A DNA stretch of 64,000 nucleotides from Aphanothece hegewaldii CCALA 016 (GTDB taxonomy: Bacteria > Cyanobacteriota > Cyanobacteriia > Cyanobacteriales > Microcystaceae): assembly GCF_003007785.1 (NCBI RefSeq), contig NZ_PXOH01000003.1:124001-188000 (forward strand). The letters are read 5' to 3'. The translations under genes and the position numbers were made by a program. Shown here in pieces: positions 9,459 to 18,094 of this stretch. The notes under the pieces were generated by a model. It was not told where the DNA came from. It saw only the letters and a list, made by a program, of their open reading frames with translations, and ran no database searches. Each line of letters opens with the position of its first letter. The first letter of the stretch is position 1.

Positions 9459-10412
9459 TTATAAAAAAGAGGTATTACCAGCTAATTTAGGATTGGCACG
9501 AAGATATAAAAATAACTTAAATAATGGCCACATCAAAGCTTTAAATAAATCTTTGATTAACCATAACCAATTCCAAGTCAGCCACTGCAACATCTGAACA
9601 TAACAGAGGAATTTTTCGAGTAAGCTAATAGGTGCCGCTCGAATGGCTCTTAGGTATTCCAATAACCATTTCCATTTTGTTAAATAAAGCTTATTTTTTT
9701 TCGTTGGATCATACCAAGCTATTCGCTCTCGATACGTTGGATAAGCTCTAATTGAATTATCGGGATGATCTCTTTTAAAAAAGAGAGTTTCTGGAATTTC
9801 ATAAAATTCCCCATGAAGAACAAGTTCTCCTAATAAAACTAAATCTGAAGATGGATAACCGCCGACGATTGGCGTTTTTTTAAGAATATTGGTTCTGATT
9901 AATCCATGAAAGGGATTACAAATATTGCCATAACGTACCAGATGATGATATTTCCTAAATCGTTGATGAGGTTTTGTTGAACGAAGATTAAATCCGTCAG
10001 AACATTTTTCTACAGAAGCACCTAAGTGATTAATAATCATCGTTTGTGGGTAACACAAAACAACTGAAGGATTTTTATTGAGTACTTGAACACTTTTTTC
10101 TAAGAGTTGAGTCGCACAAATATCATCATGATGCGCCCATTTAAAGTAATCTCCTTTGGCTAATTTAACGACTTGGCTTTGATTCCAAGCAGCACCCATA
10201 TTCTGCTCATTACGATAATAATGAATCCGTTGATCTTGGGCGGCATAAAATCGACAAATTTCTTGAGTTTTGTCGGTTGAAGCATTATCAGAAATGATAA
10301 GCTCAAAATCTTGAAAAGTCTGCTCTAGAATTGATTGAATCGCGTTTTTTAGAAAAGATTCACCATTGTAAACAGGCATTCCAATACTAACTAAGGGCTG
10401 ATGCTCATTCAT
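9459..10412 (-). CDS. Glycosyltransferase family 2
   Basis: The protein has 317 residues. PLVSIGMPVYNGESFL at the N-terminus, FELIISDNASTDKT at about 37-50 and FKWAHHDDICA near 99 (DxD-type metal site) define a GT-A fold family 2 glycosyltransferase. The C-terminal 60 residues are hydrophobic or amphipathic and may hold it at the membrane. It would add one sugar to the lipid-linked repeat unit on the cytoplasmic side. The start overlaps the stop of a 39-codon ORF by 4 bases (ATGA). AAGGAGT lies about 12 bases upstream and is a good ribosome binding site. Confidence 0.85.
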   Translation of the reverse strand: MNEHQPLVSIGMPVYNGESFLKNAIQSILEQTFQDFELIISDNASTDKTQEICRFYAAQDQRIHYYRNEQNMGAAWNQSQVVKLAKGDYFKWAHHDDICATQLLEKSVQVLNKNPSVVLCYPQTMIINHLGASVEKCSDGFNLRSTKPHQRFRKYHHLVRYGNICNPFHGLIRTNILKKTPIVGGYPSSDLVLLGELVLHGEFYEIPETLFFKRDHPDNSIRAYPTYRERIAWYDPTKKNKLYLTKWKWLLEYLRAIRAAPISLLEKFLCYVQMLQWLTWNWLWLIKDLFKALMWPLFKLFLYLRANPKLAGNTSFL

Positions 10413-10528
10413 AATAATTTGTGGACTCCTTTTTTATACTGAAAAACGCATCCAAAATAAGACACAACCCCTTTAAAACCATAAGACTGCAAATTTTTCC
10501 AATGGTTAATAAGCTGTTTTTCATCCAT
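10409..10528 (-). CDS. Possible 39-residue ORF translationally coupled to the GT2 gene
   Basis: An ATG 5 bases past the PssE-like stop opens a 39-codon frame (begins MDEKQLINHWKNLQ, ends KKGVHKLL) whose TGA overlaps the ATG of the following glycosyltransferase as ATGA. The overlap and the tight packing suggest a real or once-real gene. There is no clear Shine-Dalgarno before the ATG, so it would depend on read-through from the gene before. I do not recognise the peptide. It could be the remnant of a longer protein removed by deletion, or chance. Confidence 0.3.
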   Translation of the reverse strand: MDEKQLINHWKNLQSYGFKGVVSYFGCVFQYKKGVHKLL

Positions 10529-10533
10529 GAATA

Positions 10534-11046
10534 TTATCTATTTGCTTTGGTGTAAGTCCGAGATTCTAAACCCTGATAATGATCAATCAGATATTCAACT
10601 AACAAAGGGGCATCAAATAATTGACCATAATAAGGTAATGGTCGTTGCTTGATTAATCTAACTAACTGATGATATTCGGTGCAATAATGAATACCAAATT
10701 TTTCAACTTGGCGAGCGAATATTAACTGATGATCATCAATATGCTCACCATGTCGTTTTAATCGAGGAATTAAGATAAAACGCGCTCCCATTTCAGCAAG
10801 CATTCGCGTAGAACCTTGACCAGCATGAGATATAACTAATGAAGCTTTATTAATATATTGTTGCATTTCATAGCGTTTCAGTGACTTGACATTAGTCACT
10901 AGAGGATGTTTTAAGTTATTGACAGGTGTTGTCCCATATTGAAATAATACAGGTTCATTGATCAGCTTATTTTCTAATAAACTTTGCAACCAATCAACGG
11001 CTCTATAAAAAGGAGTATTAATTGTTCCTAGTGTCAAAATAATCAT
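10534..11046 (-). CDS. Alg13/PssE-like glycosyltransferase subunit (GT28 C-terminal domain)
   Basis: The protein has 170 residues and is only the C-terminal, nucleotide-sugar-binding half of a GT-B enzyme. It opens MIILTLGTINTPFYRAVDWL and carries the SLVISHAGQGSTRMLAEMGA element, which matches the UDP-sugar-binding H-A-G-x-G-S segment of MurG/Alg13. HGEHIDDHQ follows as in Alg13/PssE. Bacterial PssD/PssE and eukaryotic Alg14/Alg13 pairs act together: the Alg14-like membrane subunit recruits the soluble Alg13-like subunit to the membrane. The partner here is encoded at 11330-11779, separated by a small membrane-protein gene. Confidence 0.8.
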   Translation of the reverse strand: MIILTLGTINTPFYRAVDWLQSLLENKLINEPVLFQYGTTPVNNLKHPLVTNVKSLKRYEMQQYINKASLVISHAGQGSTRMLAEMGARFILIPRLKRHGEHIDDHQLIFARQVEKFGIHYCTEYHQLVRLIKQRPLPYYGQLFDAPLLVEYLIDHYQGLESRTYTKANR

Positions 11047-11050
11047 CGTT

Positions 11051-11293
11051 CTAGCTTCTCATTTTTTGAGCCAATTCTTGAATATTATTCTGAAAAAAAT
11101 TGTCATCTATTTCAGAAGGTTTTTGAGTAATAAATTTTTTCTTGTTAAATTTACTTTTAATGATTGAAGATTGTTCAAATAGCCAATCAGCTAAATCATA
11201 GATAACAGCAAAAGTTAACAAGAAAAATGATGAAATGAGCAGTAAACAGAAAAACAATACTACATACAAAATATTTCTGATAGTCAGTTTCAT
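11051..11293 (-). CDS. Small single-pass membrane protein between the Alg14- and Alg13-like genes
   Basis: This 80-residue protein has one strong hydrophobic segment at about residues 8-35 and then a basic, polar cytoplasmic-looking tail (KSKFNKKKF region). It is packed 4 bases before the Alg13/PssE-like gene and 36 bases after the Alg14/PssD-like gene, so it belongs to the same transcript. No family was recognised. Its position suggests an accessory anchor or assembly factor for the two-subunit glycosyltransferase; this is inference only. Confidence 0.55.
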   Translation of the reverse strand: MKLTIRNILYVVLFFCLLLISSFFLLTFAVIYDLADWLFEQSSIIKSKFNKKKFITQKPSEIDDNFFQNNIQELAQKMRS

Positions 11294-11329
11294 TTATTTT
11301 CTCTAACATTTTAGGTTTGTGCTATTAAT

Positions 11330-11779
11330 TTAAACAACAATCCCGTGATATTTTACCCTTGGATAACGGGTAACAAAATTTGGCCATTGTACATATAATT
11401 CATCAACAATATTATAAATTAATTTTCCGCTTAAACTTAATGCCTCAGAACGCGTAATACTCTCAACATAAACTGTTTTTATCCTCAATAATTTAGCAGC
11501 AAATATAAAAGGAACGGCTAAACTGGCACCCGTAGGAATAACCACATCAGGACGACTTTTTAGAAGAATAAATAATGCTCTAAAAAAATTAATTATCGCT
11601 CTAAAAATCATTCTAGCTTCTTGCATCGTCACCCAATGAACAATTTCTTGTCCTTTGAGAATTTCAGTATCGAATTTTGGATAAGTAACCCATTCTCTAT
11701 CATGATTAGACCAAAATTTCTTTAAACCTAGCATGGTCGAAAAATGCCCGCCAGGATTACAAACAAGTAATAATCTCAT
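11330..11779 (-). CDS. Alg14/PssD-like glycosyltransferase membrane subunit
   Basis: This 149-residue protein begins MRLLLVCNPGGHFSTMLGL; the GGH motif near residue 11 is typical of Alg14/PssD. A membrane-associated hydrophobic helix lies at about 60-75 (IINFFRALFILL). PDVVIPTGASLAVPFIFAAKLL at about 80-100 and VYVESITRSEALSLSGK at about 107-123 are also family features. Alg14-like proteins supply the N-terminal (acceptor) half of a split GT-B enzyme and dock the Alg13-like half to the membrane. It is part of the polysaccharide cluster, downstream of the lyase-like gene by 14 bases. Confidence 0.8.
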   Translation of the reverse strand: MRLLLVCNPGGHFSTMLGLKKFWSNHDREWVTYPKFDTEILKGQEIVHWVTMQEARMIFRAIINFFRALFILLKSRPDVVIPTGASLAVPFIFAAKLLRIKTVYVESITRSEALSLSGKLIYNIVDELYVQWPNFVTRYPRVKYHGIVV

Positions 11780-11793
11780 ATTGATTTCTTTCC

Positions 11794-12687
11794 TTATTGT
11801 AAAAATGATTTGTTTTGAGGAGAAACTTCATTAAAAGAAGCATTCTTACTTCCGACTTTAAGATTATCCGTGTAAAGAATGCGTTCACCGTTGCCAGGCT
11901 CACCATTGTAAGCACCGATTTTCCAATCTCCTAAACTTTCTACACCAGGAGGAAGTAGTCTTACTGCCTCATCAATGTAAAGTTTGTTATTCTTCCATAG
12001 CTTAACTCTCGCTTTATTTGAGTTCCTTGACAGGTTGAGATACATAACAAAATCTTGCCATTGTTCTGTGTTTGAAGGCATGGTAAACACTTTTATATCG
12101 AAAAGATGTCGCCCTTGTGAGTCGGTTTGGAGATAATTAAAAAGGTGATACTCAAGTTTAGTTCCATCAACACTAGGTCTAAGTGCATGAATTGGTGAAC
12201 CCTTCAAAGAAATAATCGAACCATCTGACTTTTTAAGCAGGTTATTACAATTGGCTCCCTTGACATCTTTCCAACAAGTATTTTTAAATCCCATTTGTTG
12301 AGTAATAGTATAAGATTCTCTTCCTGGTTTGTTGTAGTTTTTGGGTAAATACATACTCCAACCAATCCAATATTCTGAATCTGCTTTTAGAGTTCCAACG
12401 GGTACAACTAACTCGCTACGTTCATCACAGTTTAGAATATGATGTTTGACGGCTTTTCCTTTTCTTCCCCCTGGTGCATCGACTATTTGAAATAAGCTTT
12501 TGTCGATGTATAAGCGATTTTGACTACAGGTTTTGTCTTGATATTGTCGGTTGACTCCTGTGTAATTCCTCTTCTCAAAGTCATATTTTAAAATAATATT
12601 ATTTTGAGTCTTTATGCCTCCTAATAAACTAAATAGTAAGCTTAAAAAGAAAAGACCACGAAAACTTAACCAAAAAGTACGCTTCAT
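11794..12687 (-). CDS. Secreted polysaccharide lyase-like protein (heparin lyase I fold)
   Basis: The protein has 297 residues with an N-terminal signal peptide (hydrophobic at about 6-24). The body (LKYDFEKRNYTG at the start, GKAVKHHILNCDERSELVVP, SEYWIGWSMYLPKNY, WQDFVMYLNLSRN, NDNLKVG-like end) matches the concanavalin-like heparin-lyase-I/alginate-lyase-like family often found in bacterial exopolysaccharide loci. Such proteins cut or trim the polymer during export or chain-length control. I did not identify catalytic residues with certainty. It is the first gene after a 226-bp gap that carries two palindromic repeats, so it may have its own promoter. Confidence 0.7.
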   Translation of the reverse strand: MKRTFWLSFRGLFFLSLLFSLLGGIKTQNNIILKYDFEKRNYTGVNRQYQDKTCSQNRLYIDKSLFQIVDAPGGRKGKAVKHHILNCDERSELVVPVGTLKADSEYWIGWSMYLPKNYNKPGRESYTITQQMGFKNTCWKDVKGANCNNLLKKSDGSIISLKGSPIHALRPSVDGTKLEYHLFNYLQTDSQGRHLFDIKVFTMPSNTEQWQDFVMYLNLSRNSNKARVKLWKNNKLYIDEAVRLLPPGVESLGDWKIGAYNGEPGNGERILYTDNLKVGSKNASFNEVSPQNKSFLQ

Positions 12688-12726
12688 TATTTACAGCAGT
12701 TTTTAAAACAATAAGATACATTAATT

Positions 12727-12749
12727 GGGTTTGGAAACCAAACCCCTAC
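12727..12749. repeat. Dispersed palindrome, GGGTTTGG/CCAAACCC family, copy 1
   Basis: GGGTTTGG-aaa-CCAAACCC is an almost perfect inverted repeat with a CTAC extension on the right. It is one of seven related elements in this window, all between genes or at a gene end. This copy lies in the gap between the lyase-like gene and the GT2-GtrA gene. Confidence 0.8.
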
Positions 12750-12848
12750 ACTTTCGTTAGATATAATCTGTACTTCAATAGTCTAAGAAATGCTATTAAT
12801 TAAATTAATATAATTGGTAAAATAGGTAATAAAAACAATAGAACAATT

Positions 12849-12875
12849 GTAGGGGTTTGAAAACCAAACCCTTAC
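12849..12875. repeat. Dispersed palindrome, GGGTTTGG/CCAAACCC family, copy 2
   Basis: GTAGGGGTTTG-aaaa-CCAAACCCTTAC is a second copy in the same intergenic gap, about 100 bases from copy 1 and in the opposite arm orientation (GTAGG on the left here, CCTAC on the right in copy 1). The DNA between them is AT-rich with no ORF. Confidence 0.8.
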
Positions 12876-12913
12876 CATTAGGGAACAATTCCTCTAAATT
12901 TAATATGAAATAT

Positions 12914-14179
12914 TTAGGATACTTTAGTAGTACGCCAGCTTAATTTGATATTAAGCCAAAAATTCCAGATAGTGACCAAACCAATCGCTATAAAATTGGC
13001 TAAATAACGATTAATTCCTACAACATTGAACAAGAAATTTAAGATGAAAACATTAAGAATTAGACCAGCTAAACAGATGACATTAAATTTTAAGAAACGT
13101 TTGAGACGCATCGACCAACCAGGTTGATTAGCAGTAATATGGCCAAATGTCCAACGGTCATTCCAAAAGAAATTATTAATAATAGCAACTTCAGCCGCAA
13201 TGATTTTACTGCGGGTTAAACCCCATCCTAAAGCATTTGGATCGCTGAACAAATAGAAGATCGCCATATCCACAAAAACGCCACTCAATCCAACTAAACA
13301 AAATCGAATTAACTGGCTAATGGGTATTTTAAGCGATCGTTTTAAGCGACCGACTCGACCTTGAGAAAGGCGCAAACGTAAGAGATGATGTAGATATTCA
13401 ATATACTGTTTCCAAGTAACTTTACTATTACCTTCTTTACGTTCACGAAATACATACCCTGACTCGGCGATTTTGTCAATATTGCCCCGTCCTAAAACCT
13501 CGATCAAAATTTTGTAACCCAGAGGACTTAACCGCTTACCGATCAGAGTTTGACGACGTACTAAAAAATAACCACTCATGGGGTCTGAAACTCGACCGAT
13601 GACATTTGGCAATAGCAGCAAACCTAAAATCTGCGCCCCACGAGAAAGAAAGCGTCTCGTAAGACTCCAATTACTCACGCCCCCCTCACCGACATGACGA
13701 CTAGCAACGGCTAAATCTGCCCCTTGTTGAATCTGGGTCAAAAGACTTAAGAGAATGTCTGGAGGATGCTGCAAATCGCCATCAATCACCCCTAGAATTT
13801 CCCCTCTTGCGGCCTGCCATCCGCGAATCACTGCGGTAGATAGTCCCCGTTCTGAGCAACGACGCATCACCCTAAGTTGCGGATATTCCGACATCAGACC
13901 TTGAGCAATTTTCCAAGTCAAATCAGGGCTATCATCATCGACGACAATTAATTCGTAGTTATCCCACAAAACCTGATCCAACATAGTTGTTAGAAGTCTA
14001 ATAAGGGCAGCAATATTTTTACCTTCGTTGTAAGTTGGAACAATTAAAGAAAACCAAACTGAATCAGTTTTGAGGTCGTCATGAGGATCATAGTGGTCAA
14101 TTTGCAATAACCCAACAGGATTCGGTAAAAGCGATTCGTTTTCGTTAATTAGAAATTCATATTGATCATGAGCCTTCAT
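12914..14179 (-). CDS. Dolichol-phosphate-mannose synthase-like GT2 fused to a GtrA-type membrane domain
   Basis: This 421-residue protein has two parts. Residues about 40-270 are a family 2 glycosyltransferase of the DPM1 type: SLIVPTYNEGKNI, YELIVVDDDSPDLTW, a DGDLQHPPD metal-binding motif and a RxRKEGNSKVTW-like tail. Residues about 290-415 contain four hydrophobic segments with SQLIRFCLVGLSGVFVDM, the GtrA signature. The fusion is common in bacteria: it makes a polyprenyl-phosphate sugar and the GtrA part may help flip it. It would supply lipid-linked donors to GT-C enzymes such as the polytopic protein at 5079-6461. Confidence 0.85.
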   Translation of the reverse strand: MKAHDQYEFLINENESLLPNPVGLLQIDHYDPHDDLKTDSVWFSLIVPTYNEGKNIAALIRLLTTMLDQVLWDNYELIVVDDDSPDLTWKIAQGLMSEYPQLRVMRRCSERGLSTAVIRGWQAARGEILGVIDGDLQHPPDILLSLLTQIQQGADLAVASRHVGEGGVSNWSLTRRFLSRGAQILGLLLLPNVIGRVSDPMSGYFLVRRQTLIGKRLSPLGYKILIEVLGRGNIDKIAESGYVFRERKEGNSKVTWKQYIEYLHHLLRLRLSQGRVGRLKRSLKIPISQLIRFCLVGLSGVFVDMAIFYLFSDPNALGWGLTRSKIIAAEVAIINNFFWNDRWTFGHITANQPGWSMRLKRFLKFNVICLAGLILNVFILNFLFNVVGINRYLANFIAIGLVTIWNFWLNIKLSWRTTKVS

Positions 14180-14222
14180 ATTGAGTTCAATCCTTTAGTA
14201 ATCAAATTCTATAAAATTACAG

Positions 14223-15752
14223 TTAATTTTTGGGTTGTTTTTTAATGATTAAAGTCAGTACATTACGCCAATCTTGAAGGGCGAGTCGTCCTGAAGGCAG
14301 CACAGCAAAAGCTAATAAGGCTGTCCCGACGGATAAGATAAAAGCAATGACAAGACCAAATAATGGATTAGAGATCGTCACCTCTTGACGAAAGGCAAAT
14401 AACACTAAAAAAACGCAACCAGTAGCAAATAGTGAAGGTCTGCTAGTGCGATAGAAATCACCCATTCGGATTGGTCCAGAACGCCCAATAAACCAATATT
14501 GCAAGGGGGTATTGATCAAGAGTCCAGTAATCGAATAAGCAGCAGCTACACCGCTTGATTTCCAAGGTAAACCCCCAATAAACGCAGCTACAGTAATTCC
14601 CCCAGTAAATAGCCAAAACCGAAACATTTCCCAAGTGCGACCTTGGCTGATGAGAAGCCATCCTGTTGTATATTCAATGGGTTGAACAAATGCCGAAAAA
14701 CTAAACCAGCGAAAAATATCACTGACGGCACTCCATTTCGGGCCTAATAAAATTAAAACCATCCAGTCGGCGGTAACGACTAAAAAGGCAACAAACGGCA
14801 TTGTTACCATGATGATTTTCTCTAACATTCGTAGATAAGTTTGTCGATAACGTTGGGGAGAATCAACTAATCGACTTAATGTATTGACGGCTACCACACG
14901 CAAGGGAGCATTAATCGAGAGAAGTGGCATCATGAGTAATTGATAGGCTCTTGAATATAACCCCAATTCTTGCGCTCCCCAATATTTACCAATCAAAATA
15001 TTATCGAAGTTTCGTGTTAGATAATTGATGACATTGGTACTGGTTAGACCGCCACCAAACAATAACATTGCTTTCACTTCAAGATTCCAGTGAGGAAGGC
15101 CAGGTCGCCAACCACACTGTAGCCAAAATCCAAAGGCAAGAATAATCGAGTTTGTTATCGTGATTAAAATCAATGCCCAGTATTTGGCTCCAAACCATGC
15201 AGCAATAATACCTACTCCTAATGAAATAACTTGGGCAATTAAATCAAGTACGGCTAAGGAACGATAGCGCATCTGTCTACTCATTAAGGCGGCGTGTTGA
15301 CTACCGATGCCACTAAAGATAAAGCAGACAGATAACGCTAGAGTGATAGATACGAGCCGCGTTTCTCCAAAGAACCAAGCAATAACAGGTGCAAGAGCGA
15401 TCGTCACAACTGCACTCACCATGCTCACCCCAAGATTAATCCAAAACAAGGTGCTAACTTGATGATGATTTATTTCCTCTCGCTGAATGGTTGCTGTATT
15501 TAATCCTAGGTTTCTAAATAATTCAATAAACCCGGTTGTTGCTTTTACCATTCCGACTAACCCGTAATCTTCTGGGGTGAGCATTCGAGCTAGGATCATC
15601 GTAGAACCAATTTGTAGCATCAGTTTGGCTAATTGCTGGAGAATTGTAATGGTTCCCCCGCGAATTGAGCGAGTTTTTAAATTCTCTTTAATTTTTTTGG
15701 TACAGAAGTATTGCTCAAAATGGGAGGTGTTTTGTTCGGAAATTTCTGACAC
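14223..15752 (-). CDS. Wzx-like polysaccharide flippase (PST/MOP family)
   Basis: This 509-residue protein has about 12-14 predicted membrane segments. It begins with the RSIRGGTITILQQL amphipathic entry and the ARMLTPEDYGLVGM motif that is diagnostic for polysaccharide-transport family exporters (WzxC/Polysacc_synt type). It moves undecaprenyl-diphosphate-linked repeat units from the cytoplasmic to the periplasmic side for Wzy polymerisation. It lies between GT4 and GT2 genes on the same strand. I keep the first ATG; the membrane part begins near residue 35. Confidence 0.85.
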   Translation of the reverse strand: MSEISEQNTSHFEQYFCTKKIKENLKTRSIRGGTITILQQLAKLMLQIGSTMILARMLTPEDYGLVGMVKATTGFIELFRNLGLNTATIQREEINHHQVSTLFWINLGVSMVSAVVTIALAPVIAWFFGETRLVSITLALSVCFIFSGIGSQHAALMSRQMRYRSLAVLDLIAQVISLGVGIIAAWFGAKYWALILITITNSIILAFGFWLQCGWRPGLPHWNLEVKAMLLFGGGLTSTNVINYLTRNFDNILIGKYWGAQELGLYSRAYQLLMMPLLSINAPLRVVAVNTLSRLVDSPQRYRQTYLRMLEKIIMVTMPFVAFLVVTADWMVLILLGPKWSAVSDIFRWFSFSAFVQPIEYTTGWLLISQGRTWEMFRFWLFTGGITVAAFIGGLPWKSSGVAAAYSITGLLINTPLQYWFIGRSGPIRMGDFYRTSRPSLFATGCVFLVLFAFRQEVTISNPLFGLVIAFILSVGTALLAFAVLPSGRLALQDWRNVLTLIIKKQPKN

Positions 15753-15782
15753 ATTTTTATGGGTATAGGGTGTTCTGTGTTT

Positions 15783-16901
15783 TTAATGAAATGAATCATA
15801 AATACCTTCTAGTTTGGATGTTTGTTGACGAATATCAAAAGCATCACACATCCATTCTCGGCCTCGTAACCCTAGTTTTTTGGCTAAAGCGCGATCGCTT
15901 AACAAGATATCCATTTTACAAGCGAGAGACTGGCTATCTTTTTCGGCGACCAAAAACCCAGTTTCTCCATCTTTTACGGCTTCAGGTATGCCACTATGCC
16001 AAGTAGATACGACGGGTATTCCACAAGCAGAAGCTTCATTAATCACAATGGGCAACCCTTCACAGTCTCCATTGCTTGCCGTCTGACTCGGTAATACGAA
16101 GATTTCGGCATTTTGCATCAGTTTAAAAACTGTATCGTGTTTCTGTGCGCCCAAAAAACGCACGCGATCGCTAATTCCTAGTTTTTTCGCCAAAGTGTGT
16201 AAATAAGCCGTCATACTACCTTTTCCAACTTGTATTAGGGTAACATTCGGATGTTTTCTGGCAATAAGGGCAAAAGCGCGAAGCAGGGTATCTATTCCTT
16301 TTTTCTCCGTATGTCGTCCAACACAAAGAATATAACGCTCATCTGCTTTAGTATTCGTCGGCGAAAATCGAACCGTATCAACACCAATATGATGTAGATA
16401 AATTTTGTCGGCTGAATATCCTTTTTCAATCAATTTGTCACGAATAAAGCTAGAAACAGCAATAAAAGCCGAGGCTTGTTTTTTGAGTTGTTCCTCATAA
16501 AAAATGAGTTGATAGTATAAAAATTTACCCGTTTTCCATAGAGATTGGCGAGAAATTGTTATATCATAACCGTGAAAAGTAACCAAAAAAGGTATCTTGA
16601 GTTTTTCTGCTAATGCCATCGCATATACTCCATCTATTCCGAAATGGGCATGAATTAAAGATAATTTATTTAATAATTCAAGATTACTAAATAAATAAGG
16701 TGAACGAGTTAATAAATAAGTCAATTGTTTAAGCTTAAAAAAATCATTTTTACAGAGTGAAACAGACGCAAATCTAGATTGAGCGACTAATGTACTTGAA
16801 ATAAAAGTCGGTTCAAAACGTTGGAGATGTTCAGCTTGTTGAGAGATAAATGTTTCAGAAACAAGGGGGAAAACTCGACGATAAATTCCAATTTTTTTCA
16901 T
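15783..16901 (-). CDS. Glycosyltransferase family 4 (WcaL/colanic-acid type)
   Basis: The protein has 372 residues of GT-B fold. The N-terminal half contains IHAHFGIDGVYAM and VTFHGYDIT. The C-terminal half contains YILCVGRHTEKKGIDTLL, RVRFLGAQ, and EGLPIVINEASACGIPVVST (the E-x7-E donor-binding motif). This matches retaining GT4 enzymes such as WcaL. It acts in the cytoplasm on the lipid-linked oligosaccharide. Its ATG overlaps the TGA of the preceding GT4 gene (16898-16901), so the two are translationally coupled. Confidence 0.85.
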   Translation of the reverse strand: MKKIGIYRRVFPLVSETFISQQAEHLQRFEPTFISSTLVAQSRFASVSLCKNDFFKLKQLTYLLTRSPYLFSNLELLNKLSLIHAHFGIDGVYAMALAEKLKIPFLVTFHGYDITISRQSLWKTGKFLYYQLIFYEEQLKKQASAFIAVSSFIRDKLIEKGYSADKIYLHHIGVDTVRFSPTNTKADERYILCVGRHTEKKGIDTLLRAFALIARKHPNVTLIQVGKGSMTAYLHTLAKKLGISDRVRFLGAQKHDTVFKLMQNAEIFVLPSQTASNGDCEGLPIVINEASACGIPVVSTWHSGIPEAVKDGETGFLVAEKDSQSLACKMDILLSDRALAKKLGLRGREWMCDAFDIRQQTSKLEGIYDSFH

Positions 16902-18094
16902 ACTGACACAATTTCCTTAGACTCGGATTGATTGGGGTCGTATTTTATTCCATTAAGTTCGGTGATTTCGATGAGTCTCCTTGCATACTGTACAGGGTTA
17001 CACTGTTCTTCAACCCAACGTTGTCCTTGAGCTAAAAGAGTTGAGGTTATAGGATCATTTTTAAGCTGGACAATAGCGGCCGCAGTCGCTACAGGGTCAT
17101 CAGGAGCGACAGTCCATTGAGGAGCAAAATGATTTAGGATCTCGCCAATGCCTCCAGTTTGGCTGCCAATAACTGGAACACCGGATGCGATCGCCTCAAT
17201 TACAGTACGTCCAAAGGGTTCACGGGGGGCAAGGGTGACAACGACATCAGCATAGTTATAGTAATCTTGTATTGAGAAGGTAGGAGGTAACACGGTAAAG
17301 CGATCCGCTACGCCAAAATGACTCGCTTGTTCTAATAACCTTTGGGTTTGTATCCCATTAGCTGAATAATCTCGACCAATTACAACACTATGATAGTGAT
17401 GACCAGATGCTTTAAGCTCGGCTAATACAGGAATTAGTCCTCGTAAGTTTTTATCGTTAAACTGTTCGGGTTGGCTAATTCGTGAGGGAGTGAGCATGAT
17501 AGAAGCACCATCACGGAGAATGGGTTTTAAAGGCTCTGGAGGCTCGCCCAAAAAACGTCTTTGCTGTTTATCGATAGCAACGGGCTGATAAAGAATGTTT
17601 TTAACTTCCGACAGCAGACGAGGACAGACATTTCTTGCGGTAAATTGAGAATTGCAAATGGCAACAGGAGACAAGCAAGTGTAAATGAACTTTCTCGCAA
17701 TTGTGCCATACCAATGAGTTGAACAAGCAGGATCATGAAAAGTATGATAAACAGTACGACCACTCAGTCGAAGGATCGGTGTAATCATGAAGATTGCTGA
17801 TAAAGTAGCACTGGCTGTCCAGTTCTCTAGTAACAATGGCCAATTACGAGGTTGTTTGGTTGCCCATCGCAAGGCACGACGACAAAATTCTTCACGACTC
17901 TGAACAGATAGAGATGTTATACAGGCTGACTGTCTCGCTTGTTGTAAATATTTTTCCATCTCCGAACCGGCTATAACAAGGACACATAATTGCTCAGAAA
18001 GCCCTAACTGTTGAAATCCTTGTATGATTTGAGACAGAGAAACGGTCACTCCTCCGATAGCACCACAATTTGGAATGATGATCAGCTTACGCAT
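16898..18094 (-). CDS. Glycosyltransferase family 4/1
   Basis: The protein has 398 residues. It opens MRKLIIIPNCGAIGGVTVSL, a GT-B N-terminal strand and glycine loop. The C-terminal half shows SIMLTPSRISQPEQFNDKNL, YADVVVTLAPREPFGRTVIEA and SGVPVIGSQTGGIGEIL, which is the donor-binding region of family 4 enzymes. It overlaps the upstream polymerase-like gene by 8 bases and the downstream GT4 gene by 4 bases. The sugar and linkage cannot be predicted. Confidence 0.8.
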   Translation of the reverse strand: MRKLIIIPNCGAIGGVTVSLSQIIQGFQQLGLSEQLCVLVIAGSEMEKYLQQARQSACITSLSVQSREEFCRRALRWATKQPRNWPLLLENWTASATLSAIFMITPILRLSGRTVYHTFHDPACSTHWYGTIARKFIYTCLSPVAICNSQFTARNVCPRLLSEVKNILYQPVAIDKQQRRFLGEPPEPLKPILRDGASIMLTPSRISQPEQFNDKNLRGLIPVLAELKASGHHYHSVVIGRDYSANGIQTQRLLEQASHFGVADRFTVLPPTFSIQDYYNYADVVVTLAPREPFGRTVIEAIASGVPVIGSQTGGIGEILNHFAPQWTVAPDDPVATAAAIVQLKNDPITSTLLAQGQRWVEEQCNPVQYARRLIEITELNGIKYDPNQSESKEIVSV

